DNA from: Bifidobacterium stellenboschense
Lineage (GTDB): Bacteria; Actinomycetota; Actinomycetes; Actinomycetales; Bifidobacteriaceae
Length of the DNA stretch: 64,000 bases
Assembly: GCF_000741785.1 (NCBI RefSeq)
Contig: NZ_JGZP01000005.1
Coordinates: 31,875 to 95,874, forward strand
Direction of reading: 5' to 3'
The translations under genes and the position numbers were made by a program. Below the pieces are notes generated by a model. The model ran no database searches. It had not been told where the DNA came from and saw only the letters and a program-made list of their open reading frames with translations. Below are positions 45,079 to 53,331 of the stretch, in pieces. How positions within the stretch are numbered: position 1 is the first letter of the stretch; every line of letters begins with the position of its first letter.

Positions 45079-45729
45079 ATGATGGTGGACGCGCATGACG
45101 CGGAGACGTACACGGCGGAGGGTTCCCGCCTCATCTGGATCGACTGCGAGATGACCGGACTCGACATCTTCGGCGGCGACGAGCTCGTCGAAGTGTCCGT
45201 CGTGCCCACCGACTTCGACCTGAACGTTCTCGACGAGGGCGTCGACTACGTCATCAAGCCGAGCGACAAGGCCGTGGCGCACATGAACGATTTCGTGCGC
45301 CAGATGCACACCCGCTCCGGTCTCATCAACGAGTGGGAGCATGGTCTCACGCTCGAAGAGGCCGAGAAGAAGGTCACCGAGTACGTGCTGCGCTTCACGC
45401 CGGACGGCGTCAAGCCGCTGCTCGCCGGCAACACGATCGGCTCGGACAAGAAGTTCCTCGACCATTACATGCCGAACCTGATGAGCCACCTGCACTACCG
45501 CAGCATCGACGTGAGCACGTTCAAGGAGCTCGCCCGTCGCTGGTACCCGGCCGTGTACGAGAACCGCCCGCCGAAGAACGGCGGCCACCGCGCCCTCGCC
45601 GACATCATCGAATCGCTTGACGAGCTGCGCTACTACCGTGAGGCCGTCATGGCCGCCGCCCCCGGCCCGGACGCCGCCGAAGCCGCGCGCATCCGCGACC
45701 ACATCGTCGCCACCAGCCTCAACGCCTGA
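45079..45729 (+). CDS. orn: oligoribonuclease
   Basis: 3'-5' exoribonuclease that degrades 2-5-nt RNA, including the pGpG type of dinucleotide, in the cytosol. The 216-aa protein has all DEDDh residues: [10 protein letters not shown] (Asp and Glu), [10 protein letters not shown] (Asp) and GHRALADI (His and Asp). The start is ATG 45079 or 45082; AGGAAAGAGG is close to both. A type A repeat follows. Confidence 0.96.
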   Translation: MMVDAHDAETYTAEGSRLIWIDCEMTGLDIFGGDELVEVSVVPTDFDLNVLDEGVDYVIKPSDKAVAHMNDFVRQMHTRSGLINEWEHGLTLEEAEKKVTEYVLRFTPDGVKPLLAGNTIGSDKKFLDHYMPNLMSHLHYRSIDVSTFKELARRWYPAVYENRPPKNGGHRALADIIESLDELRYYREAVMAAAPGPDAAEAARIRDHIVATSLNA

Positions 45730-45742
45730 GCGGTTCCCGGCG

Positions 45743-45786
45743 GCCACCCCCACCCGGCTTCGCCGGGAGCCCCCGCCAGCGGGGGC
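45743..45786. repeat. type A REP-like repeat
   Basis: GCCACCCCCA tail, stem CCCGGC/GCCGGG (CCCGGCTTCGCCGGG), and hairpin 1 CCCCCGCCAGCGGGGG in the minus orientation. Confidence 0.85.
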
Positions 45787-45851
45787 AATGATGTTGTCAG
45801 CACAGAGGCCACCGGGGCGACCATCAGGCCGCGGGAGCAGGAAGGAAGTCC

Positions 45852-47297
45852 ATGAGACAATCCGAGGCGTTGGCGATTCTCAACGCCGGGGCGAACGTGT
45901 TCCTGACGGGCGCGCCCGGCGCGGGCAAGACGTACGCGTTGAACGAGTTCATCCGCGAGGCCCGCGCGGACGGCGCGAGCGTCGCCGTGACCGCCTCGAC
46001 CGGCATCGCCGCCACGCACGTCGACGGGCAGACCATCCACTCGTGGAGCGGCGTCGGCCTCGCCACCGTGCTCGACGCGAAACTGCTCAAGACCATCAAG
46101 ACACGGCGCAAACGCAAGATCCAGGCGACCGATGTGCTCGTCATCGACGAGGTGTCGATGCTGCACGCATGGCTGTTCGACATGGTCGATCAGGTGTGCC
46201 GCGAGATACGCCGCGATCCGCGCCCGTTCGGCGGCCTGCAGGTCGTGCTTTCCGGCGACCTGTTCCAGCTGCCGCCCGTCTCCGTGTCCGGCCGCAACCG
46301 TGACGTGATCCCGCCGAGCCCCGAGTTCACGGCGTCGCGCGAACGTTACGCGCGCGCCGGACTCAACCCGGAGGGCTTCGTCACCGAATCATTGGTCTGG
46401 CCGGAGCTCGATCCGGTCGTCTGCTATCTGACCGAACAGCATCGTCAGGACGACGGCCGCCTCCTCACCGTACTCACGCACATTCGCGAAAGCCGCGTCG
46501 ACAACGCCGACCGTGACGTGCTCGTCACGCGGCTCGGCGTCGCGCCCGAACCGGGCGTCGTCGCCACGCACCTGTTCCCCGTGAACCGGCAGGCCGACAA
46601 TCTCAACGACCTCAGGCTCGCGAACATCATGCTCGACCCGCATGAGTTTTACGCGCAGCAGGCGGGGCCGGCGCATCTCGTCGAACGGCTCAAACGCAAC
46701 ATGCTCGCGCCCGAACGGCTCGTGCTCAAGGAAGGCGCGGCCGTCATGGCCCTGCGCAACGACGCCGACCACCAGTATGTGAACGGTTCGCTCGGCACCG
46801 TGCGCGGATTCGCGAACGAGAACAAGGGCGGCTGGCCGATCGTCGAATTCGAGAACGGCAACATCGTCACGATGAAACCCGCCACATGGGAGATGATGGA
46901 CGGCGACACCGTGCTCGCCTCCGTCTCGCAGGTGCCGTTGCGCTGCGCGTGGGGCATCACGATCCACAAGTCGCAGGGCATGACGCTCGACCGCGCCGTC
47001 ATGGATCTCAAACGCACGTTCGCGCCCGGCATGGGCTACGTGGCGCTCTCACGCGTCGAATCGCTCGACGGACTGTATCTCGAAGGCGTCAACAACCGCA
47101 TGTTCACGGTCTCGTCCGACGCGGTCGCCCTGGACGGCGACCTCAGGGAGGCGTCCGCCGCCGCCTCCGACCTGCTGGCGGAGCGCGGCGCCGCCGCGTT
47201 CAAGCCGGGTGCGGATGGCGATGGTGGATTCGGGCCGGGAGGTGCGTCCGGGGAAGCGGCTCCCGGCGACGAATTCGCCCAGGACGCCCTCTTCTGA
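45852..47297 (+). CDS. PIF1/RecD-like superfamily 1B helicase
   Basis: ATP-dependent 5'-3' DNA helicase, 481 aa. Walker A is TGAPGAGKT (residues ~19-27), motif Ia is TASTGIAATHVDG, Walker B is VLVIDEVSML, motif III is VVLSGDLFQLPPV, and the C-terminal UvrD-like part holds GITIHKSQGMTLD and GYVALSRVESLDGLYL. This arrangement is PIF1-like, without accessory nuclease domains. The C-terminal ~45 residues are Gly/Ala-rich and likely disordered. Role in replication-fork or G-quadruplex processing is known for the family; here it is inferred. Ribosome binding site GCAGGAAGGAAG. Confidence 0.9.
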   Translation: MRQSEALAILNAGANVFLTGAPGAGKTYALNEFIREARADGASVAVTASTGIAATHVDGQTIHSWSGVGLATVLDAKLLKTIKTRRKRKIQATDVLVIDEVSMLHAWLFDMVDQVCREIRRDPRPFGGLQVVLSGDLFQLPPVSVSGRNRDVIPPSPEFTASRERYARAGLNPEGFVTESLVWPELDPVVCYLTEQHRQDDGRLLTVLTHIRESRVDNADRDVLVTRLGVAPEPGVVATHLFPVNRQADNLNDLRLANIMLDPHEFYAQQAGPAHLVERLKRNMLAPERLVLKEGAAVMALRNDADHQYVNGSLGTVRGFANENKGGWPIVEFENGNIVTMKPATWEMMDGDTVLASVSQVPLRCAWGITIHKSQGMTLDRAVMDLKRTFAPGMGYVALSRVESLDGLYLEGVNNRMFTVSSDAVALDGDLREASAAASDLLAERGAAAFKPGADGDGGFGPGGASGEAAPGDEFAQDALF

Positions 47298-47454
47298 CCG
47301 CCGCCGGTCACCGGTTGCGCCCGTAACGGACGTTCGCTCCGCTCCCGTTGCGGTTCCTCCGTCCACGTTCGTTGACGTGGGCGGGGCATCGAGCCTCCCG
47401 CCCCGCACATCATGTGGGACAATGGGATGAGGAATCATCGCGGGGGAGGGTGTC

Positions 47455-49017
47455 ATGGCGGATGACAAGCACATCGGTGACGCGGATGACGCGCGAATCG
47501 ACATCGAACGTGGCGACGTCACGGACGATGAAGCGGAAGACGATGCGGACGACATGTTCCGTGAGCTCGGCGACGACGCCGCGGAACCGTATGACGACGG
47601 CACGACGCCGGGCGCGGCGGATGCGCCGACGGCGGACGCAGCAACGTCCGCGGGCACGACGGGCATAACGGGCACGCCGGACACGAACGGCGCAGATGGC
47701 GGGGCCACGGCGGCACGACGGCGGCCGAAGCCGCTCGTCGTCGCGCTCGTCGCGGCGTTCGCGGCGGGAGCGGTGTTCGCCGGCGTGGCCGTCACGCGTT
47801 CGATCCTTGACCTGAACGCGCGCAACCATGCGTCCGCGCTCGCCTACTGCCGCCGCGAGCGCGCGCAATACACGGAGACGCTCACCGGCTACACGCCCGT
47901 CGCACGGCAGGCGACGGCGCTGCTCAAGGAGACCGCGTCGCTCACCGGCAGCGACTCGCGCGCACGCCTCCAACAGCAGATGGACGCCATGCGCGACGCC
48001 GACGTGACCGCTCCCGCCGAACAGGATTGCGCGGCGGACGCGCGCACCGCCGACATCGCCGCGCTCGGCGACCGGTACGCGGCCGCGGCGAGCGCCATGG
48101 CCGACGGGCTCATCTCCATCCGCTACGACACGGACACGTTGACGCAGATGAAGGACGGGTTGAACGCGCAGGACGCGCGCAAACAGCTGACCACGCTCAT
48201 CGCGCGCGCGAAACTCGCCTACGACCGGTCCGCGGGCAAGGCGGACGAGACGGCGCGAGACACGCTCAAGAACGCAATCGACACGGCGCAATCCGTGCTC
48301 GATACGACGCCGTCCGACGCGGGCGACGCTGTGAACGAGCAGATTCAGCCGATCTCAGAGGCGACGGCCAAGGTGATCGCGCTGATGCCGCTCGACTGCC
48401 ATTTCACCGACTGCGTGGCACTCACCTTCGACGACGGGCCGAACAAGCAGACCACGCCCAAAGTACTCGACGCCTTGAAGGCGGCCGGCGTGCCCGCCAC
48501 GTTCTTCCTGCAAGGGCAGTTCGTCAGCGGGTCGAACGTGAAACTCGTGGGGCGCATGGCCGCGGAAGGGCACAGCGTCGGATCGATGTCGTGGCGGCAC
48601 ACGCAGATGCACGCGATGCCCGCCGACCAGCTCGCCAAATGGTTCAAAGACACGGATTCGGTGATCTCGTCGGCTTCCGGCAAACCGGTCACGTTGTTCC
48701 GGCCGCCGGACGGCGCCTGGAGCGACGCGCTGCGCTCGCAGGCGAAGGCGAGCGGACAGGCGATGATCCTGTGGGGCGTGGATTCCGGCGACTGGGGCAA
48801 ACTCGACGCCGCCGAGATCGAGAAGCGCACGCTCGACGGCGCGTATGCGGGATCGATCATCTCGCTGCGCGACGGGAACCCCGAAACCGTGAAGGCGCTG
48901 CCGGGCATCATCAAGGGATTGCAGGCGAAGGGATACCACATCGTCACCGTGGACACGCTTCTGGCCGGCGACATCCAACCCGGCTCCGTCGCCTACGGGC
49001 TGAACGACGTGCAGTGA
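47455..49017 (+). CDS. membrane-anchored polysaccharide-deacetylase-like protein with degenerate active site
   Basis: The 520-aa protein has an acidic cytoplasmic N-terminus (~1-85), one transmembrane helix (~92-115, LVVALVAAFAAGAVFAGVAV), an extracellular helical region (~120-310) and a NodB domain (~312-515). Motif 1 TFDDGPN is intact. Motif 2, normally HTxxHP, reads SMSWRHT (residues ~381-387), so the first metal-binding His is Met. Motif 5, normally LLHD, reads SLRD (~470), so the catalytic His is Arg. Motif 3 reads RPPDGAW. Metal-dependent deacetylation is therefore doubtful, and a glycan-binding or structural role at the cell wall is possible. Ribosome binding site GGGGGAGG. Confidence 0.85.
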   Translation: MADDKHIGDADDARIDIERGDVTDDEAEDDADDMFRELGDDAAEPYDDGTTPGAADAPTADAATSAGTTGITGTPDTNGADGGATAARRRPKPLVVALVAAFAAGAVFAGVAVTRSILDLNARNHASALAYCRRERAQYTETLTGYTPVARQATALLKETASLTGSDSRARLQQQMDAMRDADVTAPAEQDCAADARTADIAALGDRYAAAASAMADGLISIRYDTDTLTQMKDGLNAQDARKQLTTLIARAKLAYDRSAGKADETARDTLKNAIDTAQSVLDTTPSDAGDAVNEQIQPISEATAKVIALMPLDCHFTDCVALTFDDGPNKQTTPKVLDALKAAGVPATFFLQGQFVSGSNVKLVGRMAAEGHSVGSMSWRHTQMHAMPADQLAKWFKDTDSVISSASGKPVTLFRPPDGAWSDALRSQAKASGQAMILWGVDSGDWGKLDAAEIEKRTLDGAYAGSIISLRDGNPETVKALPGIIKGLQAKGYHIVTVDTLLAGDIQPGSVAYGLNDVQ

Positions 49018-49031
49018 GCCGGCGACTCCGA

Positions 49032-50330
49032 TTACCAGCGGCCGGCGATCGGGGCGCCGCAGTCGGGGCAGCGGGCGGTGTCGCCGTCATTGGTGGTGTC
49101 GGCGGTGACCGTGGCGTTGGCCGCATCGTCCGTATCGCTCAGACGGTTCTCGATGATGCGGTACCAGTCGCGGACCACGAGCGGGGCGCGGCACTCCGGA
49201 TTCGGGCAGAACGTGGTGTCGCCCTCACGGTCGTGCACGTTGCCGGTGTACACGTACCGCAATCCCTCCGCCATCGCGATACGCCGCGCGCGCGTCAGCG
49301 TCGCGTGCGGCGTGGGCGGCACGTCGGTCATCCTCCACGCCGGGTGGAACGCCGAGAAATGCAGCGGGACGTCCGGGCCGAGCGTTTCGCGGATCCACGC
49401 GCACTCCGCGTGCAGCTGCGCGTCATCGTCGTTGAGACCGGGGATGAGCAGCGTCGTCAACTCCACCCACACGTGGCGTCCGTCCGGCGTGCGCGCCTCG
49501 TTCACCGCATAATCGATCGTGTCGAGCACGTCCTTCAAGTGCGTGCCGGTCGCCTTCCAGTAGAATTCCTCGGTGAAGCCTTTCAGGTCGATGTTCGCCG
49601 CGTCCATCGCCGCGTAGAAGTCGGGGCGGGCCGGCGCGGCCATATAGCCGGCGGTCACCGCGATTGGATGGACGCCGCGCTCCCGGCACGCCCACGCCGT
49701 GTCGATCGCATACTCGGCGAACACGATCGGATCGTTGTAGGTGAACGCCACCGAGCCGATGCCGCGGTCGGCCGCGACGGCCGCGATCTTCTCCGGCGAC
49801 GCCTCCACGCCCAGACGATCGAAGTCGCGCGCACGCGAGATGTCCCAGTTCTGGCAGAATCGGCACGCGGAATTGCAGCCGGCCGTGCCGAAACTCAGGA
49901 CGCTCGAACCCGGGTGGAAATGGTTGAGCGGCTTCTTCTCCACCGGGTCCACGGCGAACCCGGAACTGCGGCCGTACGTGTCCGAGTAGATTGCACCATC
50001 ATGGTTCGAGCGCACGAAGCAGAACCCACGCTGGCCGGGCTTCAGCACGCACCGGCGCGGGCACAGCTCGCATCGCGCGCGGTTCGTGCCGTCAGTGAGG
50101 CGTGTTTGCCAGCGGCCGAGGGTTGGGTCTTGTTCGGTTGGGTGCTGGACCACCCCCAGTCGGCTTCGCCGACAGCCCCCGACGTTATGTGCGACGTGCG
50201 CGGTGCGCACTGCTATGGAACAGTCCACAGGACTGTTCCATCCGGCGGGGGCGAGAGGGGTGGCAGCGGGGGCGACGGATGCGGTGTGCGCTGCGACGGA
50301 TGCGGTGGGGGACGGGTCAGTGGTCGGCAT
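49032..50330 (-). CDS. amrS: AmmeMemoRadiSam system radical SAM enzyme
   Basis: Radical SAM protein (432 aa from the ATG at 50330) of the conserved but functionally obscure AmmeMemoRadiSam trio. The 4Fe-4S motif CxxxCxxC is GCNSACRFCQNW. An N-terminal Cys cluster (CELCPRRCVLKPGQRGFC) and C-terminal zinc ribbons (CPNPEC, CPDCGAP) complete the family pattern. The ATG overlaps the end of the AMMECR1 gene by 14 nt. The first ~65 residues include ~35 encoded by a type C repeat (APAGWNSPVDCSIAVRTAHV), which is not family sequence. A GTG within that repeat (before VQHPTEQDP) could instead start a shorter, family-like protein. Confidence 0.85.
   Translation of the reverse strand: MPTTDPSPTASVAAHTASVAPAATPLAPAGWNSPVDCSIAVRTAHVAHNVGGCRRSRLGVVQHPTEQDPTLGRWQTRLTDGTNRARCELCPRRCVLKPGQRGFCFVRSNHDGAIYSDTYGRSSGFAVDPVEKKPLNHFHPGSSVLSFGTAGCNSACRFCQNWDISRARDFDRLGVEASPEKIAAVAADRGIGSVAFTYNDPIVFAEYAIDTAWACRERGVHPIAVTAGYMAAPARPDFYAAMDAANIDLKGFTEEFYWKATGTHLKDVLDTIDYAVNEARTPDGRHVWVELTTLLIPGLNDDDAQLHAECAWIRETLGPDVPLHFSAFHPAWRMTDVPPTPHATLTRARRIAMAEGLRYVYTGNVHDREGDTTFCPNPECRAPLVVRDWYRIIENRLSDTDDAANATVTADTTNDGDTARCPDCGAPIAGRW
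50148..50252. repeat. type C (extended) REP element inside the radical SAM gene
   Basis: GACCACCCCCAGTC tail, stem GTCGGC/GCCGAC, then hairpin 1 (CCCCCG...CGGGGGC) whose loop carries ~65 extra bp. That insertion has two hairpins: GTGCGCGGTGCGCAC and ATGGAACAGTCC-ACA-GGACTGTTCCAT. Nearly identical to 58360-58463. Confidence 0.88.
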
Positions 50331-51237
50331 GGGCGGTCACCTCGTAGCGCTCGCAGACGATCTCGCCGTTCCGCCAGTCGAGCGCCGCCGGCAGACCGGC
50401 CTTGGCGAGCAGATGCGCGACGAACTCATGCGGATTCGGCAGCTGCTCCCACACCTGCGGCAGGAACGTGGCGCGACGCCGCCCATCCCGTTCGGTGAGG
50501 ATGAGACCGTCTTTGCCGGGGCGCAACGCGCGTTCCAGCTCGTTGCGCGAGCGCACCGGATGCTCCGACGGGACGGCGGTCATGCGGCCGTCGTCGTCGC
50601 GCCGCCATTCGGGTGTCACGACGAGGATCGGCTCCGGCTCCGACAGCACGGACACCTCCACGTCGAGCAACGGGTACTCCTCGACGGCGACCGGGAGGAA
50701 GCGCGGATCGCGGCTCGCCGCATCCACCGCATGCTCGGCGACGTCGCGGCCGAGCGGCTGATGCGCCTCCAACGTGCCGATGCACCCGCGCAGCTCGCCG
50801 CCCTCCGTCAACGTGACGAAGCTCGCGCCCGGCTCGTCCAGCCACGGGTGCGCCGCGATGATCGACTTCACGGAATCCGGGGATTCCGCGCCACCGTCAT
50901 CCAACCCGAGATGCTCGCGGATCGCCGCCCGAGCCAACCGCAGCAACACGTCGCCGTGCGACTCGTCGGGGTGGGTGTCATCGGTATGGACGTCATCGGC
51001 GTGGGCAGTGAGGGAGTCGTTCGCGTCGGCGATGGCATCAGCGGCGTCGGCGCGCACGTCGCCCCCGCTGGATGGAACAGTCCGGTGGCCTGTTCCATAG
51101 CAGCGCACACCGCGCACGTCGTCCCCGCTGGATGGAACAGTCCGGTGGCCTGTTCCATAGCAGTGCGCATCGCGCACGTCGCACATAACGTCGGGGGCTG
51201 TCGGCGCAGCGACTGGGGGTGGTCGTCGTCCTCCCAT
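50317..51237 (-). CDS. amrA: AMMECR1-domain protein (AmmeMemoRadiSam system protein A), frame-separated from MEMO
   Basis: The AMMECR1 domain spans about residues 95-300 of this frame (HGDVLLRLARAAIREHLG to the stop) and has the hallmark LRGCIGT. The domain looks complete. Upstream, residues ~10-60 are translated from a duplicated type C repeat (CYGTGHRTVPSS appears twice), so the true start is unclear: ATG 51237, ATG 51186 or a later GTG, none with a ribosome binding site. MEMO lies immediately upstream in a different frame, related by -1. MEMO-AMMECR1 fusions exist in this family, so a broken fusion or a recoding site is likely. Its biochemical function is unknown. Confidence 0.75.
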   Translation of the reverse strand: MGGRRPPPVAAPTAPDVMCDVRDAHCYGTGHRTVPSSGDDVRGVRCYGTGHRTVPSSGGDVRADAADAIADANDSLTAHADDVHTDDTHPDESHGDVLLRLARAAIREHLGLDDGGAESPDSVKSIIAAHPWLDEPGASFVTLTEGGELRGCIGTLEAHQPLGRDVAEHAVDAASRDPRFLPVAVEEYPLLDVEVSVLSEPEPILVVTPEWRRDDDGRMTAVPSEHPVRSRNELERALRPGKDGLILTERDGRRRATFLPQVWEQLPNPHEFVAHLLAKAGLPAALDWRNGEIVCERYEVTAHADH

Positions 51238-52205
51238 ACGGCGAACGACGCGTACCCGACCACCGCCTCATCCGGATTTCGCATCGCCGGGCGTTCCTCG
51301 CCCGCAATCGCGACTACGCCGTCATCGCCCGAAGTGGACCGGCCGAGCAGGCGCATCGTAAACGACGACGCCGCCCCGGCGGTGCCGGCCGGGCCGTCTG
51401 CCGAAGAGCCGGCCGGGTCCGCCGGAGCCAGCCCGCGCGTCAACACGTCCAGCAGACCGTTGACCGGATACGCGCCGCACGCGCGATTCGGACGGATCGG
51501 GCCGTCGAGCCGCCCGATCGCGTCGATCGTCGCGTCGTCGAGCGCCCGCGCGTACTCCTGCGGATGGTAATGCGACAAATCCGAGCTGATCACGATCACC
51601 GTCTCCGGGCCGCCCCACAGGGCGCGCAGCACGTCACCCACCTCGCGCGGGCTCGCATCGCCCGCATTCAACGGCACGATTTCGATATCCGGGCCGAGCA
51701 CGGTCTGCAGGAACGGGATCTGCACTTCGACCGCATGCTCCCGCGCGTGCGTCGGATCGTTCACGATCAGAGCCGGAGCCTGCTCCAACGCGCGCTTCTC
51801 CGCGTCCGTGTCGATGGAGACCACGCCGAGGGGCGTGGCGAACGCGTCGGCGCTCGGGGCCGCGACGCCGCGCACCGCCACGCGATGCGTCGGCCCGACG
51901 ATCACCGCGCGCGTGATGCGTCCGCGCCCGCGTTCGAGCAGCGCGTAGGCGAGCGCCGCCGTCGTGCCGGAGTACACGTATCCGGCGTGCGGCACAATCA
52001 CCGCTTTCGGCGCGCCCTGCGGCAATGGATTCGCGGCCGCGCCGGCGAGTTTCGCGACGAGTTCGCGCCCGTAGTCGAGCTGTCCGTCGATCATCCGCTG
52101 CAGCGCCACGCGGTCGGCCGGGTAGAATGCGCCCGCCACCGCCGCGGGACGGATGCGCGTCGATCCTTCGTTGGACTGTTCCTTCGGCTGTGTCATTTCG
52201 ACCAC
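50868..52205 (-). CDS. amrB: MEMO-domain protein (AmmeMemoRadiSam system protein B)
   Basis: The MEMO domain occupies residues ~15-325: AGAFYPADRVALQRMI, VIVPHAGYVYSGTTAA and VGPTHRVAVRGVA with the conserved His residues, EHAVEVQIPFLQ, SSDLSHYHPQEYA, ACGAYPVNGLLD, and the final strand GYASFAVWED. After that the frame is not family-like: it runs through a type C repeat (ATGLFHPAG occurs twice) and then reads the AMMECR1 region out of frame to the stop at 50868. It starts with GTG at 52205 or ATG at 52196. A -10-like TAGAAT on the minus strand (52220-52215) lies just upstream, so the GTG would be near-leaderless. MEMO resembles extradiol dioxygenase-fold proteins; the substrate is unknown. Confidence 0.8.
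   Translation of the reverse strand: MVEMTQPKEQSNEGSTRIRPAAVAGAFYPADRVALQRMIDGQLDYGRELVAKLAGAAANPLPQGAPKAVIVPHAGYVYSGTTAALAYALLERGRGRITRAVIVGPTHRVAVRGVAAPSADAFATPLGVVSIDTDAEKRALEQAPALIVNDPTHAREHAVEVQIPFLQTVLGPDIEIVPLNAGDASPREVGDVLRALWGGPETVIVISSDLSHYHPQEYARALDDATIDAIGRLDGPIRPNRACGAYPVNGLLDVLTRGLAPADPAGSSADGPAGTAGAASSFTMRLLGRSTSGDDGVVAIAGEERPAMRNPDEAVVGYASFAVWEDDDHPQSLRRQPPTLCATCAMRTAMEQATGLFHPAGTTCAVCAAMEQATGLFHPAGATCAPTPLMPSPTRTTPSLPTPMTSIPMTPTPTSRTATCCCGWLGRRSASISGWMTVARNPRIP
51060..51234. repeat. type C REP element with 60-bp tandem duplication at the MEMO/AMMECR1 junction
   Basis: Two 60-bp units (51061-51120, 51121-51180) differ at four positions, and each contains ATGGAACAG/CTGTTCCAT arms. 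They are followed by the remainder of the element (CGTCGGGGGCTGTC, stem GTCGG/CGAC region, tail TGGGGGTGGTC to 51234). It is in the opposite orientation to the copy at 50148. Confidence 0.88.
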
Positions 52206-52446
52206 CCCCGTACCATTCTAGGTTCTCCCGCGGTGTCCGTCGCCTCGGCCATGCGGCTTCGACCGGTGGCGTGGGCCGTTCGGGTGCGGGGCACTCGGGT
52301 GTCGGGACGCTCGGATGCGGGGCGTTCGGATACGGCGTGAGTGATATTGGACAACATGACCAATTGTGATGGTGGTGGGAATTAGACGGGCTGTCTAGCA
52401 TAGTGGCGAGAACATTACTGGACGACCCGGACGCAAGGAGGTCATC
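52206..52446. other. divergent intergenic region, MEMO and DUF308 genes
   Basis: Contains the TAGAAT -10-like element for MEMO (52215-52220, minus strand), an ATTGG/CCAAT inverted repeat near 52346-52364, and a plausible TAGCAT -10 for the DUF308 gene at 52396-52401. No gene seen. Confidence 0.4.
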
Positions 52447-53202
52447 ATGACGAACACGAACCCTGATTCCCGTCAACCGCAGGCCGGCCGGGGCGGCGAC
52501 CCGTACGCCAACCCGTATGCGGACCAGAGCAATAATCCATATGCCGGTCAGCAGGGGCCGCAGAACCCGCAAGGCCAGTCGGGATGGAACGGAGGCCCCG
52601 CCGGCGGCCCGTGGAACGGCCGGCCGGTCGACCCGTTCAAACTCATCGAAAGCCTGCTGCCGCAGCATGCGAAGAACTGGGTGCGCGGATTCTATGGCGT
52701 GATCGGCGTGGCCGCCGTCGTGCTCGGCGCGGCCCTGCTGTTCTGGCCGGGCATCACGCTGAAGATCGCGGCCGTCCTGCTCGGCATCTACCTCGTGGTC
52801 TCCGGACTCGTGCGCGTCGTCGTCGCCATCGTCGAACTCGGCCTGCCGAGCGGATGGCGCGTACTCGACATCCTCGTCGGCGTGCTGCTCACCATCGGCG
52901 GCCTGCTCATGCTCAAGAACGCGGCCGTCTCCGGGCAGGCGCTCGCCCTGCTCGCCACGATGACCGTCGGCATCGGCTGGATGCTCGAAGGCTTCATGGC
53001 GCTCGTCGAATCGTGGAGGCTCCCCAGCTCCGGATGGGCCGTGCTGTATGCGATCGTCTCCATCGTCGCCGGATTCGTCATACTCCTGTCGCCGGTCAGC
53101 TCCACCGTCTGGCTCGTCGTCTTCGCCGGCTGCGCGCTCGTCGTCATGGGCGTCTCCGCCCTCGTGCGCGCCTTCACCTTCGGCCGCCTCCCGAAGCGGT
53201 GA
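52447..53202 (+). CDS. DUF308/HdeD-family membrane protein
   Basis: Small polytopic membrane protein of 251 aa. The first ~75 residues are a Pro/Gln/Gly/Asn-rich cytoplasmic tail with DPYANPYADQ-type units. Six helices follow (FYGVIGVAAVVLGAALLFWP, IAAVLLGIYLVVSGLVRVVV, ILVGVLLTIGGLLML and so on), ending FTFGRLPKR. Helix pairs with a WPG turn are characteristic of HdeD/DUF308 proteins, which are linked to acid resistance in enterobacteria; the role here is unknown. The ribosome binding site AAGGAGGTCATC is an exceptionally full anti-SD match. Confidence 0.85.
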   Translation: MTNTNPDSRQPQAGRGGDPYANPYADQSNNPYAGQQGPQNPQGQSGWNGGPAGGPWNGRPVDPFKLIESLLPQHAKNWVRGFYGVIGVAAVVLGAALLFWPGITLKIAAVLLGIYLVVSGLVRVVVAIVELGLPSGWRVLDILVGVLLTIGGLLMLKNAAVSGQALALLATMTVGIGWMLEGFMALVESWRLPSSGWAVLYAIVSIVAGFVILLSPVSSTVWLVVFAGCALVVMGVSALVRAFTFGRLPKR

Positions 53203-53221
53203 GGTGGGAGCCGCCGCGAAT

Positions 53222-53270
53222 ACCCCTCAGCTGCGCGAAGCACGACAGGTTGCAGACCGGGCTGAGGGGT
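53222..53270. terminator. inverted repeat after the DUF308 gene
   Basis: ACCCCTCAGC (53222-53231) and GCTGAGGGGT (53261-53270) with a 29-nt interior. It could be a terminator or a degraded REP unit. Confidence 0.5.
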
Positions 53271-53331
53271 TGTCGCGCGTTCCATAAGAAGTCTCTATAG
53301 CCACGCCGGGATTTCGCCGGCGGAACACCCG

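Noticed and set aside
51060..51234. Insertion sequence at the MEMO/AMMECR1 junction
   Set aside because: No transposase coding capacity and no target duplication visible; the segment is a member of the palindromic repeat family.
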